Positions 1 to 7,803 of a stretch of DNA of 61,794 bases are shown here, one piece after another (the stretch's first letter is position 1; each line of letters starts with the position of its first letter). The stretch spans positions 1 through 61,794 of the forward strand of contig CAZFOR010000002.1 of assembly GCA_964520895.1 (NCBI GenBank), written 5' to 3'. The translations under genes and the position numbers were made by a program. Source of the stretch: SIG350 sp964520895 (GTDB lineage: Bacteria > Bacillota > Clostridia > TANB77 > SIG350). The notes below the pieces were generated by a model, which searched no databases, was not told where the DNA came from, and saw nothing but the letters and a program-made list of their open reading frames with translations.

Positions 1-77
1 TATCTGGTATAATTTCTATTATAAGGTTTGATATAAAAAAACAAGATAAACGTATAAGTTAGAAGGGGTAATAAAAT

Positions 78-716
78 ATGATTTTGAAAAAATTACAAAT
101 TAAAGCAGGTAATTTAGATTATACAACTAATTGCTATATAGTTATGGATAATGATACTAAAAGAGCTATGGTTATTGATCCAGCAGGTGATGTAAATAGA
201 ATAATGAAGGTATTAGAATATAATAAGATGTCATTAGACTATATAGTACTTACACATTGTCATGGAGATCACATAGGTGGTATAAAGGAATTAATGGAAA
301 GAACTGATGCAAAAATAGCTATTCATATAAAAGATGCGTTAGGATTAAAAGATGAAAGTGTTAATCTAGCACCATATGTAGGAATTGAAAACCCTAACAT
401 TGACCCAGATATATTCTTAGAAGAAAATGATGTTATAACTGTTGGTAATTTAAATTTTAAAATAATACATACTCCAGGACATACAAAAGGTAGTATGTGT
501 ATATATGGAAATAATGCTTTGTTTTCAGGTGATACTTTGTTTAGAGGTACATGGGGAAGAACAGATTTACCTAGTTCTAGTTTTGAAGAAATAATTAATT
601 CAATTGAGAAAAAACTAATTAAATTACCTGATGATACAATAGTATATCCAGGTCATGGAAAACCAACCATTATATCTGATGAGAAAAAGATATATTTAGA
701 ATTAAAACCATATTAA
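78..716 (+). CDS. MBL-fold metallo-hydrolase (glyoxalase II-like)
   Basis: This 212-residue single-domain metallo-beta-lactamase fold protein is probably a cytoplasmic thioester or phosphodiester hydrolase. The metal-binding signature THCHGDHIGG is at about residues 59-68. It is followed by the TPGHTKGS histidine, the SGDTLF aspartate and the final PGHG histidine, so both metal sites look complete. The length matches the small YcbL/glyoxalase II-like group. The ATG at 78 is preceded by AAGGGG. The TAA stop lies directly against the truncated 5' end of mutS, which leaves no normal intergenic space. The substrate cannot be inferred from sequence. Confidence 0.9.
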   Translation: MILKKLQIKAGNLDYTTNCYIVMDNDTKRAMVIDPAGDVNRIMKVLEYNKMSLDYIVLTHCHGDHIGGIKELMERTDAKIAIHIKDALGLKDESVNLAPYVGIENPNIDPDIFLEENDVITVGNLNFKIIHTPGHTKGSMCIYGNNALFSGDTLFRGTWGRTDLPSSSFEEIINSIEKKLIKLPDDTIVYPGHGKPTIISDEKKIYLELKPY

Positions 717-735
717 AATAGGAGATTTTTATGAA

Positions 736-3285
736 TTGTTTTTTGATGATGCAATAATTGGTGCAAAAGAGTTAGAAATAACACTAACAGGTAGAGATTG
801 TGGTCAAGAGGAAAGAGCACCTATGTGTGGAATGCCATTTCATAGTGTTGATTCATATATTGCAAAATTAATTGAAAAAGGGTATAAAGTTGCAATATGT
901 GAACAATTAGAAGATCCTGCGCAGTGTAAAGGTATTGTTAAAAGAGATGTTGTGAGAATTATAACACCTGGAACAGTTATAGAAAATAATATGCTAGATG
1001 ATAAAAAAAATAACTATATTATGATGATATATAGACAAGGTATATTTTTTGGAATTAGTGTTTGTGATGTTTCAACAGGTGAATTATATGCAACCAATTT
1101 ATTAGATACAAATGCTGTATATAAATTATCTGATGAGATTTCTAAATATAGTCCAATTGAAATTGTAGTTAATAACGAATTATATAATGACAAACAGTTT
1201 ATAAACAATTTATCACAAAAGTTTAATATATATATAAGTGAATATGAAACTTGTGATGAAGACTATATTTCAAAATATAAAATAATTTCAAATTTAAGTG
1301 AAGACGAAATTAAAAAATATGATTTAGCAAAAAATGCATCAAATATATTGATAAATTATTTGAAATATACTCAAAAGGTTGAACTTTCACATATTGATAG
1401 TATAAATATTTATGCAGTTGATGAATATATGGGTTTAGATAGTAATGCAAGGAGAAATCTTGAAATTGTAGAAACTATTAAAGAGAAAAACAAAAAAGGA
1501 AGTTTACTATGGGTATTAGATAAAACAAGTACATCAATGGGTGGCAGGATGCTTAAAAAATGGGTAGAGAATCCACTTATTAATATTGATGAAATTCATT
1601 ATAGGCAAAATGCAGTAGAAGATTTTAAAAATAATATTATTGTAAGAGATAATATTAAAGAATATTTAGATAAAATATATGATATTGAAAGATTAGTTAC
1701 AAAAATAGTTTATGGAAGTGTGAATCCAAGAGATATGGTATCACTTAAAAATTCACTTGAATATTTACCAGAGCTTAAAAATGAGCTTACTAGTTTTAAT
1801 TCAAAATACATAAATGATTTATATAATAATTTAGATGATTTGCAAGATGTATATAGTTTGATATCTAATTCGATAAATGATGATCCACCAATTAATATAA
1901 CAGAAGGTGGAATAATTAAAAAAGGATATAACTCTGAATTAGATGATTATAGATTATCAATAACAGAAGGTAAGAACTGGATTATAGATTTAGAAATTAA
2001 AGAAAAAGAATTAACAGGTATCAAAAATTTGAAAATAGGATATAACAGGATATTTGGTTATTATTTTGAGGTTACAAAATCATATTTTGATTTAATACCA
2101 GATAGATATGTTAGAAAACAAACATTAGCTAATTGCGAAAGATTAATAACAGATGAATTAAAACAAATTGAAGACAAAATATTAGGTGCACAAGAAAAAA
2201 TTGTAGGACTAGAATATAATTTATTTAGTAATATAAGAGAAGAAATATTAACTAAAATTAATAGATTAAAACAAACAGCAAATGTAATTGCAATAATTGA
2301 TACATTAATTTCATTTGCACAAGTTTCTCAGGAAAATGGTTATATAAAACCTATCATAAATAAAAGTAATGTAATTGATATTAAAAATGGAAGACATCCA
2401 GTTGTGGAAGTTGTAAGTAAAGGAGCGGTTACTGATGTGGATGATGCGCCTGTTGTAACTCCTACAGTTGTAGAAGATCCTAATTATGTTCCAAGTGATT
2501 ATTCTGAGGGAACGGAATTGGATAATTTGGTTAAATATTTAGATTTAGATGATAATAGATTTAATATTATAACAGGTCCTAATATGGCAGGTAAATCTAC
2601 ATATATGAGACAAGTAGCATTGATTGTATTAATTGCTCAAATAGGGTGTTTTGTTCCAGCAGATAGTGCAGTTATTGGAATAGTTGATAAAATATTTACA
2701 AGAGTGGGTGCATCAGATGATTTATCAAGTGGTCAAAGTACATTTATGGTAGAAATGATGGAGGTAGCTTCTATACTAAATGAAGCANNNNNNNNNNNTA
2801 CATCAACTTTTGATGGATTATCAATTGCTTGGGCTGTAACTGAGTATATTTGTGATAAAGAAAAGATAGGTGGAAGAACATTATTTGCAACACATTATCA
2901 TGAATTAACTAGTTTAGAAGATAAGATAGATGGTATTAAAAATTATTCAATTTTAGTAAAAGATAAAGGTGAAGATGTTATATTTTTAAGGAAAATAGTA
3001 CAAGGTGGAACAGATAAGAGCTATGGAATACATGTAGCAAAGCTTGCTGGTATTCCAAATACAGTTATAAAAAATGCTAATAAGATATTAAAAGAATTAA
3101 TTGAAACAGATATTACTAAAAAGGAATATAAAAAAGGAAATAAAGTACAAGATTTATCACAATATGATTTGTTTAATTACAAAGTTGCGCAAATTGCAGA
3201 AGAGATAAATAAACTGGACCTTAATGAATTAACACCAGTTGATAGCTTAAACATATTGTATAAATTTAAAGAAAAATTAAGTTAA
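736..3285 (+). CDS. mutS: DNA mismatch repair protein MutS, 5' truncated and with an assembly gap
   Basis: MutS recognises mispaired bases and starts mismatch repair. The connector, lever and clamp regions, the Walker A box (TGPNMAGKST) and the C-terminal ATPase motifs (ATHYHEL, GGTDKSYGIHVAKLAG) are clear. Two faults stand out. The reading frame matches the family from codon 721 on (GDFYELFFDDA), but about 22 normal N-terminal residues are absent because the upstream gene ends at 716. The mismatch-reading Phe-X-Glu (727-735) lies upstream of the first usable start, TTG 736. The AGGAG at 720-724 serves an out-of-frame ATG at 731. Second, 11 Ns at 2788-2798 replace the Walker B region; the family normally has about 14 residues there where the file allows four. 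There is also an unusual Val/Asp/Pro-rich insertion encoded at about 2413-2520, just before the Walker A box. Confidence 0.9.
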   Translation: MFFDDAIIGAKELEITLTGRDCGQEERAPMCGMPFHSVDSYIAKLIEKGYKVAICEQLEDPAQCKGIVKRDVVRIITPGTVIENNMLDDKKNNYIMMIYRQGIFFGISVCDVSTGELYATNLLDTNAVYKLSDEISKYSPIEIVVNNELYNDKQFINNLSQKFNIYISEYETCDEDYISKYKIISNLSEDEIKKYDLAKNASNILINYLKYTQKVELSHIDSINIYAVDEYMGLDSNARRNLEIVETIKEKNKKGSLLWVLDKTSTSMGGRMLKKWVENPLINIDEIHYRQNAVEDFKNNIIVRDNIKEYLDKIYDIERLVTKIVYGSVNPRDMVSLKNSLEYLPELKNELTSFNSKYINDLYNNLDDLQDVYSLISNSINDDPPINITEGGIIKKGYNSELDDYRLSITEGKNWIIDLEIKEKELTGIKNLKIGYNRIFGYYFEVTKSYFDLIPDRYVRKQTLANCERLITDELKQIEDKILGAQEKIVGLEYNLFSNIREEILTKINRLKQTANVIAIIDTLISFAQVSQENGYIKPIINKSNVIDIKNGRHPVVEVVSKGAVTDVDDAPVVTPTVVEDPNYVPSDYSEGTELDNLVKYLDLDDNRFNIITGPNMAGKSTYMRQVALIVLIAQIGCFVPADSAVIGIVDKIFTRVGASDDLSSGQSTFMVEMMEVASILNEAXXXXTSTFDGLSIAWAVTEYICDKEKIGGRTLFATHYHELTSLEDKIDGIKNYSILVKDKGEDVIFLRKIVQGGTDKSYGIHVAKLAGIPNTVIKNANKILKELIETDITKKEYKKGNKVQDLSQYDLFNYKVAQIAEEINKLDLNELTPVDSLNILYKFKEKLS
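2788..2798. other. Assembly gap (11 N) inside mutS
   Basis: The Ns lie between codons for NEA and TSTFDG. MutS proteins carry about 14 residues here, including the Walker B Asp-Glu, so the real missing stretch should be close to 41-42 bases. The gap is a placeholder, not a measured length, and the frame is kept only by chance. Confidence 0.95.
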
Positions 3286-3311
3286 AATAAAACAGAAAGG
3301 AAAAATAACAT

Positions 3312-3944
3312 ATGTCATCATTTGCATTAAAAGTAATAGCGATAATTGCTATGTCATTTGACCATTTTGGTTATGTAATATATGGGCATTCCTCGTGGAT
3401 GAATTATATAGGAAGATTAGCTTTTCCGATATTTGCCTGGCAAATAGCAACAGGTTTTTTACATACAAAAGATATAAAGGTATATTTGTATAGGTTATTT
3501 ATATTGGCACTTATTTCACAACCATTTTACATAATGTTTTTATCTACAATTACAACAAGAATGCAGTTAAATGTTGTATTTACACTCATTTTGGGATTAA
3601 TATGCTTAGTATTTCTAAAAAAAGATGAAAGGTTAGGAATACTAATTAGTATAATTGCTTGTATAGTAGCAGAATATTTTAAATTTGAATATGGAAGTTA
3701 TGGAATTATAATGATTGTAATATTCTATTTATTTAGAGGTAATGAAAAAATGGTTGTATTAATGGAAATAGCAAATCTATTGATATATTATATAGGTAGC
3801 CAAAGTAAATTACAATTATTTAGCATATTTGGAGTACTTATAGTACTATTATATAATGAAGAACAAGGAAAAAAAGTGAAATATATGTTTTATATATTTT
3901 ATCCATTACATTTATTTGTTTTATATTTATTAAATACTGGATAA
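3312..3944 (+). CDS. TraX-family membrane protein
   Basis: This is a 210-residue polytopic membrane protein. The N-terminal signature ALKVIAIIAMSFDHFG and the following GRLAFPIFAWQIATGF are typical of the TraX family, whose founding member on the F plasmid N-acetylates pilin. About six to seven hydrophobic segments follow. Chromosomal TraX homologues are common in Firmicutes and their substrates are mostly unknown. It starts 26 bases after mutS with AAAGGA and is followed by a terminator, so it is not in one transcript with the T4SS-like genes downstream. The closeness to a pilin array makes pilin modification possible, but this is inference only. Confidence 0.85.
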   Translation: MSSFALKVIAIIAMSFDHFGYVIYGHSSWMNYIGRLAFPIFAWQIATGFLHTKDIKVYLYRLFILALISQPFYIMFLSTITTRMQLNVVFTLILGLICLVFLKKDERLGILISIIACIVAEYFKFEYGSYGIIMIVIFYLFRGNEKMVVLMEIANLLIYYIGSQSKLQLFSIFGVLIVLLYNEEQGKKVKYMFYIFYPLHLFVLYLLNTG

Positions 3945-3958
3945 ACATAAGATTATGG

Positions 3959-3994
3959 AAAAAGACTATTTGAATTTAACAAATGGTCTTTTTA
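3959..3994 (+). terminator. Intrinsic terminator after traX
   Basis: The stem AAAAAGACTATTTG (3959-3972) pairs with CAAATGGTCTTTTT (3980-3993) around a 7-base loop and ends in a T-run. The 125 bases from here to the next gene are AT-rich and probably hold the promoter of the secretion locus; I could not fix a -35/-10 pair. Confidence 0.8.
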
Positions 3995-4119
3995 TATTAC
4001 AAAAATATTACAAAAATATTACTAAAATATTAATTTTTTACAAATTTCACTAAACATATACAAAAAGAAAATGTGTTATGATAAAATAAGTTTAGATAAA
4101 ATAAAAAGGAGTGAATAAT

Positions 4120-4458
4120 GTGGGAACTTACTATATTCCGAGAAATGTAAAAGGTGAAACAAGGTTATTTAAAATATTTTCAATAAAAGCACTGGGTTAT
4201 ACAATTGCTTTTGCAATACCAGGACTTATATTGAATCTTTTAATATCTGCATTGGGTATAAAATATGTTGGTATAGTTATAATGGTTATATTTGCATTGA
4301 TTGGATTTATAATAGGAACATTTAAAATACCAAATCTAACTTTTGCACCTATATTTAAAATCTGTGCAGGAGAGAACATAGATGATATAATTTTAAGATA
4401 CATTAAATTTAAAACAAAAGATAGAAAAATCTATGTATACGGAAAGGAGAAAAAATAA
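4120..4458 (+). CDS. PrgI/VirB3-like T4SS inner-membrane protein
   Basis: This small protein (about 112 residues) has a conserved N-terminal YYIPRNVKGETRLF segment, two adjacent hydrophobic helices (about residues 20-65) and a basic C-terminal tail. This is the layout of the PrgI family, the Gram-positive counterpart of VirB3, which sits beside the VirB4 ATPase at the membrane. I chose GTG 4120 because AAGGAG (4106-4111) is then at normal distance; an upstream in-frame GTG at 4111 would overlap the ribosome binding site. The stop overlaps the next start by one base (TAATG), indicating translational coupling with the VirB4 N-terminal gene. Confidence 0.75.
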   Translation: MGTYYIPRNVKGETRLFKIFSIKALGYTIAFAIPGLILNLLISALGIKYVGIVIMVIFALIGFIIGTFKIPNLTFAPIFKICAGENIDDIILRYIKFKTKDRKIYVYGKEKK

Positions 4459-5786
4459 TGGATATTATGCAAATAATAATTATTGGGATAGTTGTACTTA
4501 TACTTGGTTTAGTGGCATTAATAATATTTGCTATTATTAGTAGCAATAAGCAAAAAAAGGCGCAAGCTGAAAAAGAAAAAAATGAAAAAAACGGTAAAAA
4601 TGAAGAAGTAACAGAAGTAAATCAACTTTCAAGAAGTGATATGAAGGATATTAAAACAGATTTTACTGAAAATTTTTTGGAGTTTGAAGAAATTTCAGAT
4701 AATATGATTGTTCAAAATAAAGGTGATAAATACATAATGGTTATTAAGTGTCAAGGTATAAACTATGATTTAATGTCAGAAGCTGAAATGATATCTGTTG
4801 AAGAAGGTTTTATACAATTTTTAAATACACTTAGATTTCCTATACAATTATACATACAAACTAATTCATTAGATTTGACAGCTAGTTTAGAAGAATATAA
4901 TGAAAGAATAGAAAATACAGCATTACAATTAGATAAATTAAAAATGGAACTTAAGAAATTAGAAGAGTTTGATGAGGATAATTTTAAAGCAATTAATGAA
5001 TTAAAATACGAAGTTAAAAAACTTCAAAATGTATACGAATATGGTATCGACGTAGTACAAAGTGTTGAAAAGATAAGTAAAAGTAAAAGTATATTACAGC
5101 AAACATATTATGTTGTTGTACCATATTTTGCAAGTGAGTTGGGAGCTAATTCATTTAAACCATCAGAAATTAAAGAAATGGCTTTTAATGAATTATATAC
5201 TAGATGTAGAGGTTTAATTTCTTCTCTTGCGGTATGTAGTGTATCTGGTAAGATACTAGATTCATTTGAACTTGCTGAATTACTTTATGTTGCATATAAT
5301 AGAGATGAAGGAGAACACTATTCATTTAAAAATGCTATTGAGGCTCAATATGATAGATTATATCATACTGCACCTGATGTATTAAGTAAAAAGATGGCTA
5401 GAATGGATCAAGAAATACTAGAGACAGCTGCAGCTAAATCTAATGAAGAAATAATAAAAGCAAGTGGAAGAACACCAGGAGATGTATATGAAAACAATGA
5501 TATGATACAACAACTGGTTTATGAAAATACTAAAAAATTAATTAAAGATTATGGCGGCTTAATAGATGATACAATTTTACAAAAAGCAACTGAAAATGTA
5601 AAAGAAGAATATAGACAAGAAAAAGCAAAAAGTAAAATAAATAACAAAAAGGAAGAAGTTATAGATGATGAATTGGATTTTGACGATGAAGAAGATGATG
5701 ATGAAATCCAAATAGTAAAACCAACAGCAAAAAAAACAAGTAAAACAACAAAGACAACTGCAACAAAGAAAGGAGGTAAAAAATAA
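4458..5786 (+). CDS. Separate VirB4 N-terminal domain-like protein, membrane anchored
   Basis: This 442-residue protein begins with one transmembrane helix (about residues 4-28) and a Lys/Glu-rich linker. A soluble region beginning DFLEFEEISDN-like (near residue 70) and including RFPIQLYIQTNSLDL follows, as in the N-terminal half of VirB4/TraC proteins of Gram-positive conjugation systems. A coiled coil occupies about residues 145-205. The C-terminus is strongly acidic and then basic (DDEEDDDE, then Lys/Thr repeats). There is no Walker motif. The next gene encodes the ATPase half and overlaps by one base, so VirB4 appears to be divided over two coupled genes. Family assignment of this half rests on context and general pattern. 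Confidence 0.65.
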   Translation: MDIMQIIIIGIVVLILGLVALIIFAIISSNKQKKAQAEKEKNEKNGKNEEVTEVNQLSRSDMKDIKTDFTENFLEFEEISDNMIVQNKGDKYIMVIKCQGINYDLMSEAEMISVEEGFIQFLNTLRFPIQLYIQTNSLDLTASLEEYNERIENTALQLDKLKMELKKLEEFDEDNFKAINELKYEVKKLQNVYEYGIDVVQSVEKISKSKSILQQTYYVVVPYFASELGANSFKPSEIKEMAFNELYTRCRGLISSLAVCSVSGKILDSFELAELLYVAYNRDEGEHYSFKNAIEAQYDRLYHTAPDVLSKKMARMDQEILETAAAKSNEEIIKASGRTPGDVYENNDMIQQLVYENTKKLIKDYGGLIDDTILQKATENVKEEYRQEKAKSKINNKKEEVIDDELDFDDEEDDDEIQIVKPTAKKTSKTTKTTATKKGGKK

Positions 5787-7795
5787 TGTTTAAAGGTAAA
5801 CAAAAAGAAGAAGTAAAACAAAAAACATCAAATGTAATATTAGAGAGTGAAGATGGAGAAGATGTTTCTCAATTACAAGAAGAAGTTGAAAACATGTTAT
5901 CAAACAATATTTCTACAATAAAAGATTTAATTGCGCCATCTGGAATAGATGCTTCTAATCCTAATCATTTAGAGATTGTGTCACATGTTTCTAGATATGC
6001 AAGAACAATGTATGCTGCAGCACTTCCTAGAATGTGTACTTTTCCTAACTTTTTAAGAGCAATGTATAATTTTGGTGATATTAATTCATCTGTGTATATT
6101 AAACCAATACCAGAAGCAACATCACAAAACCAATTAAACAGAATTATTAATGACCTTGAATCTGAAAGATTAGTTGCAATAGATGGTGGTGATATTAACA
6201 GAGAAAGATTAATTGCAGATAAAAGGATTGAAGCTGAGCAATTAAGAGATGAAATTGCTGCAGGTTTTAACAAATTATTTGAAGGCTCATTTATATGTAC
6301 ATTATTTTCATATGATTTAGAAACATTAAACAAATTAAGTGAATTATTTGTAATGACAATGTCTAAATCATTAATTGACTTTAAGAGTGCTTGGGCAATG
6401 CAGGAAAGAGGTTTTAAATCAAATTTACCACTTTGTGATAATAAAATAAATAAAACACATACTTTTGATAGAAGATCAATGTCAACAGTATTTCCTTTTG
6501 TAACATCAGATATAGGACATGAAACTGGTGTTCCTTTTGGTATGAATAAACAAACAGGTTTGCCAATATTATTTGATAATTTCCATCCATCACTTACTAA
6601 TTATAACTTAGTTATATTTGGTAAATCTGGTGCTGGTAAAGGTGTTACAATAAAAACAATTACTGCTAGGTCATCAATCCTTATGGGAATTGAATCATTA
6701 GCATTAGATGCAGAAGGCGAGTATGGACCAGTTGCAGAAGCATTAGGTGGTATCAATATTGTAATTAGTCCTAATTCTAAAACAATTATTAATTTATTTG
6801 ATCTTGAAGAAGAAATGGTAAAAGATGAAATAACAGGTAAAGATAGAAAAGTATTAAATGTTGAAAATAAAGTTGAGGATGTTACACAAGCATTACTAAC
6901 TATGGCAAGAGGTAGTACAAGAAGTATAGAGGTAAATGAGCTTACAAAACAAATTATTGCTGAAACTGTTTCAGAGGAGTATGCAAGTTTAGGTATTAAT
7001 TCTAATCCTGATAGTTTGTATGATTCTGATAAAACAGAACTTGTAAATGATAGATTATCTAAAAAGAAAAAGGAATTACCAACTGTTGGTAGTTGGTATA
7101 AAAGATTAATGCAAAAAGCTAAAGAAAATGACAATGATGATTATAAATATCATTTTAGTTATCTTGCAAAAGTTATGAAACAATATGTTAGAGAATATGA
7201 TGGGCAGATGGCATATTTTGATGGCCAATCTACATTTGAATTGTTAGATGGAGCACCATTTATTAATCTAGATATTTCTCAACTAGAAGAAAGATTTGCA
7301 AGACCACTTGCACAACAAATATTACTTTCATGGATTTGGGAAAAATATGTTAAGAAAAATAGTGAAGATAAATCAAAAGCAAGAAAGAAAAGGGTTTTAG
7401 TTGATGAGGCATGGATGCTTTTACCATATCCAGAAGCTGTTGATTTCTTAAATACAATGGCAAGACGTGCTAGAAAAAGAAATGTATCACTTGCAGTTAT
7501 TTCACAGAAGTTCCAAGATTTCTATGAAAAACCAGAGGCACAAGCTGTACTTACATCATCTGATACAAAATTATTCTTAGCACAAGATAAAGCTGAAATA
7601 CAATATTTAAAAGAAGTATTTAAATTAAGTGAAGGAGAAACATATTTCTTACTAACATGTCAAAGAGGTGAGGGACTATTAAAAACAGGTTCAGATACAG
7701 CAATTATACAGATAAGACCAACACCAAAAGAATTTGAATTTGTTGAAACTAACTTAAGTAAGTTAGCGGCAATGAGACAAGCTAAAAAGGAGTAG
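5786..7795 (+). CDS. VirB4/TraE-family T4SS ATPase
   Basis: This 669-residue AAA-type motor should energise pilus assembly or substrate transfer at the inner face of the membrane. The Walker A region is GKSGAGKG (about residues 279-286), the Walker B is RVLVDEAWMLL (Asp540, Glu541), followed by the Arg-rich MARRARKRN and the conserved AVISQKFQDF region typical of VirB4. The residue after the Walker Lys is Gly where Ser or Thr is usual, which is noteworthy. It is translationally coupled to the preceding gene and is followed nine bases later by the VirB6-like gene. The family call is firm; whether the cargo is DNA or protein is unknown. Confidence 0.9.
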   Translation: MFKGKQKEEVKQKTSNVILESEDGEDVSQLQEEVENMLSNNISTIKDLIAPSGIDASNPNHLEIVSHVSRYARTMYAAALPRMCTFPNFLRAMYNFGDINSSVYIKPIPEATSQNQLNRIINDLESERLVAIDGGDINRERLIADKRIEAEQLRDEIAAGFNKLFEGSFICTLFSYDLETLNKLSELFVMTMSKSLIDFKSAWAMQERGFKSNLPLCDNKINKTHTFDRRSMSTVFPFVTSDIGHETGVPFGMNKQTGLPILFDNFHPSLTNYNLVIFGKSGAGKGVTIKTITARSSILMGIESLALDAEGEYGPVAEALGGINIVISPNSKTIINLFDLEEEMVKDEITGKDRKVLNVENKVEDVTQALLTMARGSTRSIEVNELTKQIIAETVSEEYASLGINSNPDSLYDSDKTELVNDRLSKKKKELPTVGSWYKRLMQKAKENDNDDYKYHFSYLAKVMKQYVREYDGQMAYFDGQSTFELLDGAPFINLDISQLEERFARPLAQQILLSWIWEKYVKKNSEDKSKARKKRVLVDEAWMLLPYPEAVDFLNTMARRARKRNVSLAVISQKFQDFYEKPEAQAVLTSSDTKLFLAQDKAEIQYLKEVFKLSEGETYFLLTCQRGEGLLKTGSDTAIIQIRPTPKEFEFVETNLSKLAAMRQAKKE

Positions 7796-7803
7796 GTGTT
7801 TAT

